From: Bacillota bacterium
GTDB lineage: Bacteria; Bacillota; UBA4882; UBA8346
Direction: 5' to 3'
Length of the DNA stretch: 26,284 bases
Assembly: GCA_023415835.1 (NCBI GenBank)
Contig: JAEZJK010000074.1
Coordinates: 1-26,284 of the forward strand
Numbering within the stretch: the first letter of the stretch is position 1; each line of letters starts with the position of its first letter. The notes below the pieces were generated by a model. That model did not search any database, had not been told where the DNA came from, and saw only the letters and a program-made list of their open reading frames with translations. Positions 1 to 7,834 of this stretch are shown here, piece by piece. A program made the position numbers and the translations under genes.

Positions 1-9
1 ATTTAGGCG

Positions 10-115
10 GTTTCATAATTCCTTTTTTCTGGCTTCGCATACAATATATTGATAGACTAAAATAAAACCTACACTATATATTGCATGCGAAGATAAATTT
101 TTGTAATTATGAAAC
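10..115. repeat. Large interrupted palindrome
   Basis: Two pairs of inverted arms share one centre of symmetry near 62.5. The outer pair is GTTTCATAATT at 10-20 and AATTATGAAAC at 105-115, an exact 11-bp match. The inner pair lies at 33-49 and 76-92 and matches at 16 of 17 positions. The two unpaired stretches between outer and inner arms are both 12 nt. As RNA or single-stranded DNA this would fold into one long hairpin with an internal loop. Weaker symmetry may continue outward past the window edge. It lies beyond the terminator of the upstream gene and resembles a MITE-like or regulatory palindrome. No transposase is visible. Confidence 0.7.
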
Positions 116-134
116 TCGCTCAATTAATAATAAA

Positions 135-168
135 AATAATCCCAGAATTAAACCTGGGATTATTTTTT
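135..168 (+). terminator. Intrinsic terminator of a gene lying upstream of the window
   Basis: An 11-bp stem, AATAATCCCAG at 135-145 with CTGGGATTATT at 154-164, closes an 8-nt loop and runs into a T tract. The A-rich left flank would also allow termination on the minus strand. Confidence 0.85.
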
Positions 169-241
169 AAAATGGTTCGGGTTAAATTTGTCGAATAATT
201 ATATACTTTGGTTGCTTTGCAATAGAAAGTAGAGGTCCGTC

Positions 242-1390
242 GTGGAAATACCTTTTAATGTCCCTTATTTCACCGGAACGGAAATCGGATTTGTAGAGGA
301 TGTTTTCGTCAGGGGCCAGCTTTGTGGCGATGGCTATTACACCCAACTGGTCAACGATTTACTCAAAACCAAATTCGGCGCCCAAAAAGCGCTCTTGACA
401 ACTTCAGCAACGCATGCTTTGGAATTGGCTGCTTTATTATTGGAACTAAAACCGGGCGACGAGGTGATTATGCCTTCGTTTACTTTTCCCTCAACCGCCA
501 ACGCGGTCTTACTGAGAGGAGCCCAGCCGGTCTTTATGGAAATCAACCCCGATACCTTAAATATGGATCCGGAAGCGGTGGAGGCCAGGATTACACCTAG
601 AACTAAGGCCATTATCCCGGTCCACTATGGGGGGATCAGTTGCGAGATGGATAAGTTGATGGCGCTGGCCGATTGCCATCAAATTGCAGTGATTGAAGAC
701 GCCGCCCAGGCCGTTAATGCGGTTTATCAAGGCAGGTATCTCGGAACCTGGGGGCAGCTTGGCTGTTTCAGTTTTCACGGAACCAAAAACTTTTCGTGCG
801 GCGAGGGAGGAGCCATCCTGATCAACACGGAAGATCCGGCTATTTTACGGCGGGCAGAGATTTTAATCCAAAAAGGGACCAACCGTAAACAATTTCTCCA
901 AGGCGAAGTAGCCAAATATTGTTGGGTGGACCAAGGTTCCAGTTATACCCCTTCCGAAATACTAGCGGCTGTCCTTTATGCCCAGCTTCAGGCGATCGTT
1001 CTGATTACTGCAAAGCGAAAAGCGATTCACGAACGTTACTCCACCGGTTTAAAGCCTTATGTGACACGCGGCCAGATTAGTATTACAAGCGTTCCGCCAA
1101 ATTGCCAATCCAATTATCATTTGTTTTATCTAATTTTGGAAAGCGAGACATTGCGGGACCGGGTTAAAAGGGAATTGGGCGAACGGGGAATAGCTACCGC
1201 TTTTCACTATGTGCCGTTACATAGTTCCCCGATGGGGAAAAGTTTGGGATACGCTCCCGAAGATTTGCCGATTACGGAATCGCTAAGCAGGCGCTTGTTA
1301 AGGCTGCCATTCTCAACCGGAATGACCGATCCGGAAGTGGAGTATGTAATCTCCAATTTGAAGGCGGTTTTGGAACGTTTGTCGAAATAA
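242..1390 (+). CDS. wecE: WecE/RffA-type dTDP-4-amino-4,6-dideoxygalactose transaminase (DegT/DnrJ/EryC1/StrS family)
   Basis: PLP-dependent sugar aminotransferase, 382 aa, expected to aminate a dTDP-4-keto-6-deoxyhexose in the cytosol for surface glycan synthesis. The sequence follows E. coli WecE closely along its length. The N-terminus IPFNVPYFTGTE, LCGDGYYT, PGDEVIMPSFTF, PVHYGG and GCFSFHGTKNFS are all recognisable. Lys182 in FHGTKN is the expected Schiff-base lysine, and Asp153 in IEDAAQ the residue contacting the PLP pyridine nitrogen. The start is GTG at 242, six bases after AGAGG at 231-235. The next gene begins about 10 bp downstream, and an ATP-grasp gene follows, so this is the first gene of a glycan cluster. 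The fold and enzyme class are secure. The exact sugar product is inferred from WecE similarity, and another 4-keto-sugar substrate is possible. Confidence 0.88.
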   Translation: MEIPFNVPYFTGTEIGFVEDVFVRGQLCGDGYYTQLVNDLLKTKFGAQKALLTTSATHALELAALLLELKPGDEVIMPSFTFPSTANAVLLRGAQPVFMEINPDTLNMDPEAVEARITPRTKAIIPVHYGGISCEMDKLMALADCHQIAVIEDAAQAVNAVYQGRYLGTWGQLGCFSFHGTKNFSCGEGGAILINTEDPAILRRAEILIQKGTNRKQFLQGEVAKYCWVDQGSSYTPSEILAAVLYAQLQAIVLITAKRKAIHERYSTGLKPYVTRGQISITSVPPNCQSNYHLFYLILESETLRDRVKRELGERGIATAFHYVPLHSSPMGKSLGYAPEDLPITESLSRRLLRLPFSTGMTDPEVEYVISNLKAVLERLSK

Positions 1391-1400
1391 AGGAATGAAA

Positions 1401-2129
1401 ATGGATATTTCAATAGTGGTTCCGGTCTATCATAGCGGGCCAACCTTAATCGAACTATATCACCGGTTGATTTCGGTTTTGTCTAAAGAGGCCGAAGATT
1501 TTGAATTGATCTTCGTGGATGACGCCAGCAGTGACGATAGCTTTGCCAAACTACGGGAGCTTCGGGCGGGGGATCGACGGGTCAAAATAATCCGGCTTGC
1601 CAAAAACTACGGTCAGCAACAGGCTCTTTTCTGCGGTTTTCAATATGCAACCGGCGACTTGGCAATCACCATCGATGACGATTTGCAGCATCCGCCGGAG
1701 GAGATTCCGTTGCTCCTCCGAAAGATTGAAGAAGGGTATGATGTGGTATTCGGGATCCCGATAACAAAAAAACATTCTTGGTATCGAAACTACGGTTCGG
1801 CAGCGATTAATTTGATACTTGGCTTGATTTGCCGGAAACCGAGAAAAATTAAGGTAAGCAGTTTTCGAGTTCTCCGGGGGAGTGTAGTTCGGGAGATTTG
1901 TAAAACCCATAAGCTATTTATCTATTTAGCTCCGTTAATCTTTTTAGCAACAACCAAAATTGTAAATGTGGCTGTTAGGCATGAATCAAGGAAGTTTGGG
2001 CGCTCGGGATATAATTTGGCGAAGTTAGTGAAATTATCTGCTAAACTAATCTTGTATTATTCTTTCCTTGATAAACTGGTTTCAAATATTGAACGCCCCC
2101 AGTTTGAGATCGCGGAAATCTATTTGTAA
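1401..2129 (+). CDS. GT2-family glycosyltransferase, ArnC/GtrB/DPM1-like catalytic domain without the usual membrane hairpin
   Basis: This GT-A fold glycosyltransferase probably transfers a sugar from a nucleotide donor to a lipid phosphate or glycan acceptor on the inner face of the membrane. It opens with ISIVVPVYHSG. FIFVDDASSDDS-type donor-binding residues follow (here LIFVDDASSDDS), then the DxD-like segment ITIDDDLQHPPEE, and SSFRVLRGSVV with RHESRKFGRSGY typical of the ArnC/GtrB subgroup. Relatives of about 310 aa normally end in two transmembrane helices. This protein stops at about 242 aa, just after the amphipathic region, so it is short. I chose ATG 1401 because AAAGGA at 1389-1394 sits six bases before it. 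ATG 1395 would abut the ribosome site. It is probably co-transcribed with the aminotransferase. The family is secure, the acceptor unknown. Confidence 0.82.
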   Translation: MDISIVVPVYHSGPTLIELYHRLISVLSKEAEDFELIFVDDASSDDSFAKLRELRAGDRRVKIIRLAKNYGQQQALFCGFQYATGDLAITIDDDLQHPPEEIPLLLRKIEEGYDVVFGIPITKKHSWYRNYGSAAINLILGLICRKPRKIKVSSFRVLRGSVVREICKTHKLFIYLAPLIFLATTKIVNVAVRHESRKFGRSGYNLAKLVKLSAKLILYYSFLDKLVSNIERPQFEIAEIYL

Positions 2130-2160
2130 AATAATTTTGCATATTCAGGTATATTAAATA

Positions 2161-2195
2161 CGATTACGATTACAAACACGGAGACAATGATACGA
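2161..2195. repeat. GATTAC-type short repeat between glycan genes
   Basis: GATTAC occurs twice in succession at 2162-2173, followed by ACAAACACGGAGACAATGATACGA. The reverse complement of the 7698-7724 arm reads CAATTACGATTACGGCAC and so on, so the two sites appear to belong to one repeat family. Only one arm is seen here. Confidence 0.45.
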
Positions 2196-2218
2196 ACTTC
2201 ATCTTAAAATGGGGAAAT

Positions 2219-3451
2219 ATGATGAAACTTTTGATACTTGGAGCGGGACATATTCAGGAAAATGCAATCCAGCGGGCCAAGGCCCTGGGGCATACGGTAA
2301 TCGTTTCCGATTATTTCCCGGATCCGCCTGGAAAAGCCTTTGCCGATTATCATGAACAAGCCAGCACCTTCGACATTGAAAAGAATATTGAAATCGGTTT
2401 GAAATACCAAATTGACGGGATCATGACTTTAGGGACCGATCAGCCGGTATACACCGCGGCACGGGTTGCGGCTGCGCTAAAACTACCGGCTTTGCTCGAT
2501 GTAACCACCGCCAAAGCGGTCACCAATAAAAAAGTGATGAAACAAATTTTTATCGAGGCTGGGATTCCTACTGTCAATTATCATTTGACAACTGAAGATT
2601 TTAATGATACTGAATTAAGCGATTTGCATTTTCCGGTAGTAGTAAAGCCCTTGGATAGCCAGGGGCAGAGGGGGGTTTACAAACTCGGCTCCATTGAAGA
2701 GATCCGTGAAGTTTTTCGGGATGTTTTGAGTTATTCAAGGGAACGGGAGATTTTAATTGAAGAATATTATCCCAGCTCGGAAATTACGGTCAGCGGCTGG
2801 GTCATCGGGGGAGAGCTTTATTTAATTTCGGTGGTGGATCGGATATCCTTAGAGAACCAACGGCATATCGGGATCTGTACCGCCCACCGGTTCCCTTCCC
2901 GGTTTCTTAAATTGCATTTTCCTCAGATTAAGGCAATCTCGGAACGGATTGTCGCTGCTTTTCAGATAAAAAACGGGCCGGTTTATTTTCAAATGCTGGT
3001 GGGCGATGAAGGTATTAAAGTAAACGAGATCGCCTGCCGGATCGGCGGGGCTTATGAAGATCTTTACTTGCACCGGGCCACCGGGATCGACCTGCTGGAA
3101 ATGTTAATCAAAACAAGTCTAAACCAGACAGTTGATTTTAGGCGTTTAACCGAGTATGACCTTTTGGCTAATAAAAAATTCCTCTCAGTCGAGATGTTTT
3201 TCACCAAACCCTGTGAAGTCGGATCGGTAACGAATCGGGAATCATTGGAAAAATTACCCAGTATTATTCGAGCCGGATTCAATTTTAAACCCGGCGACCG
3301 AATTCCGGAAATAATTAATGCCACTCAACGAGCAGGTTATTTCATTGTTGAAGGCGAGAATGAGGCGGTATTACGGGAGAATATCGAACGGGCTTATGCG
3401 AACCTGGGTATCTATGATTTCGAGGGGAAGAATCAGTTGATCAGGTTCTAA
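2219..3451 (+). CDS. ATP-grasp family ligase (carbamoyl-phosphate-synthase-like / PurK-like), substrate unknown
   Basis: 410-aa cytosolic ligase with a three-part ATP-grasp layout. There is an N-terminal pre-ATP-grasp Rossmann-like segment (LLILGAGHIQENAIQRAKALGH). A central ATP-binding region carries VVKPLDSQGQRGV, a glycine-containing nucleotide loop, and ILIEEYYPSSEITVSGWV. The metal-binding part includes VNEIACRIGGAYED. Such enzymes form an acyl-phosphate from a carboxylate and join it to an amine or similar nucleophile. Because it follows a sugar aminotransferase and a glycosyltransferase, it may acylate an amino-sugar or make a carboxylate-linked glycan substituent; that is inference. 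Two adjacent ATGs, 2219 and 2222, lie three and six bases after GGGGA, so the start is uncertain by one codon. There is an 89-bp gap to the preceding gene. Confidence 0.8.
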   Translation: MMKLLILGAGHIQENAIQRAKALGHTVIVSDYFPDPPGKAFADYHEQASTFDIEKNIEIGLKYQIDGIMTLGTDQPVYTAARVAAALKLPALLDVTTAKAVTNKKVMKQIFIEAGIPTVNYHLTTEDFNDTELSDLHFPVVVKPLDSQGQRGVYKLGSIEEIREVFRDVLSYSREREILIEEYYPSSEITVSGWVIGGELYLISVVDRISLENQRHIGICTAHRFPSRFLKLHFPQIKAISERIVAAFQIKNGPVYFQMLVGDEGIKVNEIACRIGGAYEDLYLHRATGIDLLEMLIKTSLNQTVDFRRLTEYDLLANKKFLSVEMFFTKPCEVGSVTNRESLEKLPSIIRAGFNFKPGDRIPEIINATQRAGYFIVEGENEAVLRENIERAYANLGIYDFEGKNQLIRF

Positions 3452-3460
3452 TATCAGAAC

Positions 3461-3488
3461 AGGCAAAAGGCATGAGGCAAGAGTATAG
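3461..3488. repeat. Degenerate 7-bp tandem repeat
   Basis: The stretch reads as AGGCAAA, AGGCATG, AGGCAAG, AGTATAG, i.e. four successive degenerate heptads directly after the ATP-grasp stop codon. The end of the run (AGTATAG) also closes the heptad run at 19551-19570. No inverted partner arm is visible here. Confidence 0.5.
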
Positions 3489-3512
3489 CAAGCTAAACCT
3501 TTGAAGCATATT

Positions 3513-3531
3513 TGACGGTTATGAACTGTCA
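3513..3531. promoter_or_regulatory. Candidate operator upstream of the ABC transporter operon
   Basis: A 19-bp imperfect palindrome centred on 3522 has the form TGAC-x-GTT-xxx-AAC-x-GTCA, with all seven bases of each half-site paired. It ends 38 bp before the ATG of the binding-protein gene. It could be a regulator binding site or an RNA hairpin. No clear sigma-A promoter could be assigned beside it. Confidence 0.4.
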
Positions 3532-3569
3532 GTCAAAGATGTAATAATAACAAAGAAGGTGATCAGTTA

Positions 3570-4544
3570 ATGAAACCACGTTTTTGGTTGATTTTGACCC
3601 TTTTGGCACTGGTAATGGCTTGGTCGGTAGCCGGATGGGCCAAAGGGCAGCCAAAGGGGGAATTAAAGATTTCCATCGCCGAGCAATACGGACTGGCTTA
3701 TGCACCGATACAGGTGATGAAAGAATTGAAATTGTTAGAGAAAAACCTACCCGGGGTTAAGGCCGATTGGAAACAGTTGAATAATACCGCGGCGATTCGT
3801 GAGGCTATGCTGGCCGGTAGGGTCGATGCCGGATTTATTGCTATCCCCCCTTTTTTAATCGGTTGGGACAAGGGCATGCCTTGGAAGATAGCCAGCGGGC
3901 TTTCGGAGAGCCCGGTAGGGTTGGTGACTTGGAAAAAAGAGATCCGTTCGTTGCAGGATTTCACTAAAAATGACCGGATTGCCGCCCCGCAACCGGGAAG
4001 CGTCCAACACATTTTACTGGCGATGGCCTGTGAAAGGGAGTTCGGCGACGCTAAGAAGTTCGATAATCAATTGGTCACCTTGGCCCATCCCGACGGGATG
4101 AACGCCTTACTCGCTAAAAAAGAAATTACCGCCCATTTTACCGCTCCGCCTTATTTGATGAAAGAATTGGAACATCCGGGAATGACAGAGGTTTTGAGCG
4201 GTACAGCCGCTTTTGGCGGGGAATTTACTTTCATCGTCGGGGTGGCCACCGCGGAATTTCATGACCGCAATCCCCGGATTTATCAGGCGTATCTAAAATC
4301 GCTCCATCAAGCAATCGAATTTGTCCGGAAGAATCCCAAACAAACAGCCTCAATGTTAAGCGCCGCCTATCAAATTCCCGAAGCGGAGTTGCTCAAATAC
4401 CTTCAGGCGCCCGGAACGGATTACCGTCCGGAAATTAAAGGAATTAAAGAATTTGCGGCCTTTATGAAACGTAACGGCTATATCGATAAGGTACCCCGGA
4501 AAAATTCCGAAATATTATGGGAAAATGTCAAATATGAAGAGTAA
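3570..4544 (+). CDS. ABC transporter substrate-binding protein, NitT/TauT (SsuA/NMT1-like) family
   Basis: This 324-aa exported solute receptor belongs to an importer of a small anion, sulfonate, nitrate or vitamin precursor. Residues 1-24 form a Sec signal peptide: basic MKPR, then a hydrophobic core, then a likely cleavage near AGWA/K. There is no lipobox cysteine, which is unusual for a Gram-positive binding protein, so tethering is unclear. The mature part shows the family features AEQYGLAYAPIQVMKELKLLEK and DAGFIAIPPFLIG. Later come IAAPQPGSVQHILL and a C-terminal helical part, AIEFVRKNPKQTASML. AAGGTGATCA at 3556-3565 is a strong ribosome site for ATG 3570. The 3' end overlaps the permease gene by 20 bp, so translation is coupled. 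The transported compound cannot be read from the sequence. Confidence 0.85.
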   Translation: MKPRFWLILTLLALVMAWSVAGWAKGQPKGELKISIAEQYGLAYAPIQVMKELKLLEKNLPGVKADWKQLNNTAAIREAMLAGRVDAGFIAIPPFLIGWDKGMPWKIASGLSESPVGLVTWKKEIRSLQDFTKNDRIAAPQPGSVQHILLAMACEREFGDAKKFDNQLVTLAHPDGMNALLAKKEITAHFTAPPYLMKELEHPGMTEVLSGTAAFGGEFTFIVGVATAEFHDRNPRIYQAYLKSLHQAIEFVRKNPKQTASMLSAAYQIPEAELLKYLQAPGTDYRPEIKGIKEFAAFMKRNGYIDKVPRKNSEILWENVKYEE

Positions 4545-5319
4545 GGTTTGGGAAAGTCAATGGCTAAAACGTCTGCTCTGGATAACCCTTTTCGGTGTAA
4601 CCTGGCAGGCCATCTCAGCATTCAATTGGGTCAATCCGGCGCTTTTGCCGCCGTTGACCAAGATATTCGGCTCATTAAACCAATCGTTGCATAGCGGGGA
4701 AATGTTTCAAGCGACTTGGTTATCGCTGAAGCTGATCATGGGCGGATTGCTCATTGGCATGCTAGCGGCCTTATTGCTGGCGGGTATGAGCATGATTAGT
4801 AAGATCGGCCAGTCATTTACCGATACGGTAACCGCTATCGCCCATCCATTGCCCGGGATTGCGCTCCTCCCGGTGATTATTTTATGGTTGGGGACCGGAA
4901 GCGAAGCGATTCTTTTTATTATCATCCATTCGGTAACCTGGCCGATGACCCTCAATTTATTGGCCGGGTTTCGCTCAATCCCGCCTATCTATCGGGAAGT
5001 GGGGCGGAATATCGGATTAAACCCGCTCCAAAACACCGGGTTGATCATGATCCCGGCGGCTCTTCCTTTTCTGTTGGCCGGTTTGAAAATCGGTTGGGCC
5101 AGGGCTTGGCGGGCCTTAATTAGTGCAGAGATGATCTTCGGGGCAGCCGGCGGAGAAGGGGGCCTAGGTTGGTATATCTTTAAAAAGCGGGTCTTTATGG
5201 ATACGCCTGGGATTTACGCCGGAATCATTGTGATTGTGATCATCGGGATCCTGGTGGAGGATGTATTTTTCCGGCAGGTGGAACGGGTGACTGTCAAAAA
5301 ATGGGGCATGAGCAGCTAA
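4525..5319 (+). CDS. ABC transporter permease, SsuC/TauC-like (BPD_transp_1)
   Basis: 264-aa integral membrane subunit that would dimerise to form the import channel. About six hydrophobic helices are visible. They begin near residues 14-30 and end with IYAGIIVIVIIGILVEDVFF. The cytoplasmic EAA-like loop that docks onto the ATPase is clear: REVGRNIGLNPLQ, then PAALPFLLAGLKIGWARAW and the following acidic SAEM. The motif PLPGIALLPVIILWLGTG is typical of the TauC/SsuC group. The start overlaps the binding-protein gene. ATG 4525 and ATG 4534 are both possible, and neither has a strong ribosome site, which fits coupled translation. The ATPase gene follows 11 bp after the stop. Confidence 0.88.
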   Translation: MSNMKSKVWESQWLKRLLWITLFGVTWQAISAFNWVNPALLPPLTKIFGSLNQSLHSGEMFQATWLSLKLIMGGLLIGMLAALLLAGMSMISKIGQSFTDTVTAIAHPLPGIALLPVIILWLGTGSEAILFIIIHSVTWPMTLNLLAGFRSIPPIYREVGRNIGLNPLQNTGLIMIPAALPFLLAGLKIGWARAWRALISAEMIFGAAGGEGGLGWYIFKKRVFMDTPGIYAGIIVIVIIGILVEDVFFRQVERVTVKKWGMSS

Positions 5320-5330
5320 CTGGAGGCAGT

Positions 5331-6092
5331 ATGGGTCTTAGTTTAGAGTTGAAAGGTATTTCGAAATCGTTCTTAAACCGGGAAGAGCTGAACTTGGTAC
5401 TAAAAGAATTCCAGCTGGGGATCGCCAAGGGTGAGTTCATTTGCCTACTGGGGCCGTCCGGCTCTGGGAAATCTACTTTGTTACGGATTATTGCCGGATT
5501 GGAAACCCAGGACGCAGGGATGGTTTTGCTGAACGGGGAACATTTAATCAACCCCGATGCTCGGCGGGTCATGGTTTTTCAAGACTTCAACCAGTTGTTT
5601 CCCTGGCTGACCGTGCGGGAAAATATTATTTTTCCCATCAAAGCCCAAAAAACGGGTATTTCCAAACGGGAGCTTCGGGCAATGGCCGACCGTTATTTGG
5701 CAATGGTCAAGCTGGAAAAGTATGACGATTATTATCCCCACCAATTATCAGGCGGAATGAAACAGAAAGCGGCAATTGCCCGGGCCTTGGCGTTACAACC
5801 CGAGGTTTTGCTGATGGACGAGCCTTTCGGTAGTTTGGACGCTCAGGCTCGCCAGTTGTTACAGCGGATGCTCCTGAATGTTTGGGAGGAGACCGGGGTT
5901 ACCATTGTCTTTGTGACCCACGATATTCAGGAAGCTGTCATTTTGGCGGACCGGATCCCGATTTTAAGTAAAAACACCCATTCAATCAAAGAAATCATTG
6001 TTAATCCCCTGCTGCGGCCAAGGCTTCAAGGGACAGCCGAGTTCGCCCAAGTTTGGCAAGATATATATCAATTATTGGATGCGGCCGAATAG
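5331..6092 (+). CDS. ABC transporter ATP-binding protein, SsuB/TauB-like
   Basis: 253-aa nucleotide-binding subunit that powers the importer. All catalytic motifs are intact: Walker A GPSGSGKST, Q-loop VFQDFNQLFPW, signature LSGGMKQKAAIARAL, Walker B LLMDEPFGSLD, and switch histidine in FVTHDIQEA. The QDxxQLFPWxxVxEN pattern is typical of nitrate/sulfonate/taurine-type ATPases. I chose ATG 5331 because GGAGG at 5322-5326 is four bases upstream. The same frame is open from 5301, but that would overlap the permease stop and has no ribosome site. It is the last gene of the operon. Only 15 bp separate its stop from the convergent membrane glycosyltransferase, with no obvious terminator between them. 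Confidence 0.92.
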   Translation: MGLSLELKGISKSFLNREELNLVLKEFQLGIAKGEFICLLGPSGSGKSTLLRIIAGLETQDAGMVLLNGEHLINPDARRVMVFQDFNQLFPWLTVRENIIFPIKAQKTGISKRELRAMADRYLAMVKLEKYDDYYPHQLSGGMKQKAAIARALALQPEVLLMDEPFGSLDAQARQLLQRMLLNVWEETGVTIVFVTHDIQEAVILADRIPILSKNTHSIKEIIVNPLLRPRLQGTAEFAQVWQDIYQLLDAAE

Positions 6093-6107
6093 TAACGTTA
6101 AGTTAAG

Positions 6108-7652
6108 TCAAGGCAACACTCGGTAAATGGCGATCCGCCAATTTTTTTCGCCTACATAGGCCGGAATTTCAATTCCATAAGCGGGAGCGTTAAAAGAGGT
6201 GACTCGCCGGCAATTCTCCCGTAAGAATTGTCGCAGCTCACGATAATAAGGGAGATGCCCGTAAACCCCGTTCCACCTTGGCCGGGTCCGGTAGATGAAG
6301 TCCAACCCTTCGGGGTAAATAAGGTATTCGATTTGGTTCTTCCGAAGATATTCCTCAATGGTAAATCCCTGTCGCCTCAGAAAAGACAGGTTCCTTAAGT
6401 CATAAAGGCAACCATCATTAAAAGTGTATTCCACATTCAGGCTGGCCAGGACTTTCCGATCGGGGTCAACCGCTGCGGCAACCTTCCTTAAATAAGATTG
6501 GTAATCATATTTTAAAAACGGGCCAATATTCAATACTGTACAGGAAATTAAAGCTAGGGCTAACAAGGGCGGGATTGTTTTGCCGAATTGCTCCGGAATT
6601 TTGGCTAAACTTAACCCGATCAGCAGATAAACCATGGGTGTAAAAAGTACAATGCTGGTTATGTTATAACGCCCGATAACCACCAAACCTACGATTATCG
6701 CGATGATGGAGGATATCAGCCAGGACGGGGCTAAGCTCCGTTCAATGCCCCGGTTGCGCCCGGATGTTGTCAGGCCTAACAAAAACGTAGCTGTTAACAG
6801 TAAGAACGCCATTTTAAAATCGGGAAGATAGTAAGTGCCGCCCTGCCGGAGGTAAATAGCTTTGGTAAAATCGGCTAACCGGGAGAGCCTAGCGGAGAAA
6901 GGATTTAAGATTTTGAATTGCTCCTGGCCATAGGCGAAATAATTGGCCAGGAAATTAGGATCAAACCGATAACTTAAAATAATAAAGCAGAAGGCCAGAA
7001 GAATTATTGTGGAACTAAAAATGAGGAAAGATCGGAACTTGATTCTTTTTTTAAAGACATGAGTCAGATAGATTCCGGAAAATACCAGCATCATAATCAG
7101 GCTGTTCGGATGAATGCCGATACTTAACCCGGCCAGGGCGCCCAAGACCAAGTCCTGCCGGTAATGATGGGCATCCAAGCTTTTAAAATAATAATACATC
7201 CCAAAAACCATCGCCCATAGCAGCACAATCTCCTGACGGCCGAAATGTGAAGCGTAAATGAATTGGAGATCGATCCCCATCAGGAAGCAAGCCCAAAGAG
7301 CCCATTTTTTAGCGGGCAATACCATCAGGCCGAGCCGGTAAAAGAAATAAAGCGTTGTCAGGCCAAAGATTAACGATAAAAGCCGTACATTAAAAAGGCT
7401 GTATCCAAAGGCTTTAATTATTAATATTTGCAGGCTGTGGAAGATAATTTTTAAAGCATGCGGGTGGCGTGGTTTTAAATCGAAGAAAGGTTCGGTCACG
7501 GAGAAATCCCCCGTAACTAGGATATGCCGGGACAAACCGCTCAACCAGGTTTCATCGGAATGCATCAACGGAAATTTGGTTAGGGTAGCTAGATTAAGAA
7601 CGATATAGAGAATGATGAGTATAGGTAAAAAATATTTTCGAAATCTAGACAT
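6108..7652 (-). CDS. Membrane glycosyltransferase, GT39/ArnT-like (dolichyl-phosphate-mannose mannosyltransferase superfamily)
   Basis: 514-aa polytopic membrane protein, probably using a polyprenyl-phosphate-sugar donor at the outer face of the membrane. The N-terminus has one hydrophobic helix followed by KFPLMHSDETWLSGLSRHI. This first extracytoplasmic loop has the acidic DE-type residues that act in catalysis in PMT/ArnT enzymes. It carries HPHALKIIFHSLQ and then roughly ten further hydrophobic segments. A soluble C-terminal part of about 120 aa ends NWRIAIYRVLP. Polyprenyl-phosphate-sugar donors are made by GT2 enzymes like the one at 1401-2129, so the two may belong to one pathway despite the intervening importer; this is inference. 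The start is ATG at 7652 on the minus strand. Confidence 0.78.
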   Translation of the reverse strand: MSRFRKYFLPILIILYIVLNLATLTKFPLMHSDETWLSGLSRHILVTGDFSVTEPFFDLKPRHPHALKIIFHSLQILIIKAFGYSLFNVRLLSLIFGLTTLYFFYRLGLMVLPAKKWALWACFLMGIDLQFIYASHFGRQEIVLLWAMVFGMYYYFKSLDAHHYRQDLVLGALAGLSIGIHPNSLIMMLVFSGIYLTHVFKKRIKFRSFLIFSSTIILLAFCFIILSYRFDPNFLANYFAYGQEQFKILNPFSARLSRLADFTKAIYLRQGGTYYLPDFKMAFLLLTATFLLGLTTSGRNRGIERSLAPSWLISSIIAIIVGLVVIGRYNITSIVLFTPMVYLLIGLSLAKIPEQFGKTIPPLLALALISCTVLNIGPFLKYDYQSYLRKVAAAVDPDRKVLASLNVEYTFNDGCLYDLRNLSFLRRQGFTIEEYLRKNQIEYLIYPEGLDFIYRTRPRWNGVYGHLPYYRELRQFLRENCRRVTSFNAPAYGIEIPAYVGEKNWRIAIYRVLP

Positions 7653-7697
7653 CTGTAAACTTCCATCGGTATTATTTCTAAAATATTCATTCTAGTC

Positions 7698-7782
7698 ATC
7701 GTGCTTGTGCCGTAATCGTAATTGAAAAATAAATAATTAAAGATTACGGTAGCGAAAAGACGATTACGTGGATGGGCACGAT
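7698..7782. repeat. Inverted-repeat element with GTAATC arms
   Basis: ATCGTGC at 7698-7704 pairs with GCACGAT at 7776-7782, and CGTAATCG at 7711-7718 pairs with CGATTACG at 7761-7768. The left arm repeats GTAATC/GTAATT at a short period. A further AGATTACG lies in the spacer at 7741-7748. It sits in the 182-bp gap between two minus-strand genes and shares sequence with the 2161-2195 repeat. Confidence 0.55.
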
Positions 7783-7834
7783 AAAAAGATCGGATTTTCA
7801 GCCTTCACGGCCACAGTAAAGCCGGGATAGGGGG

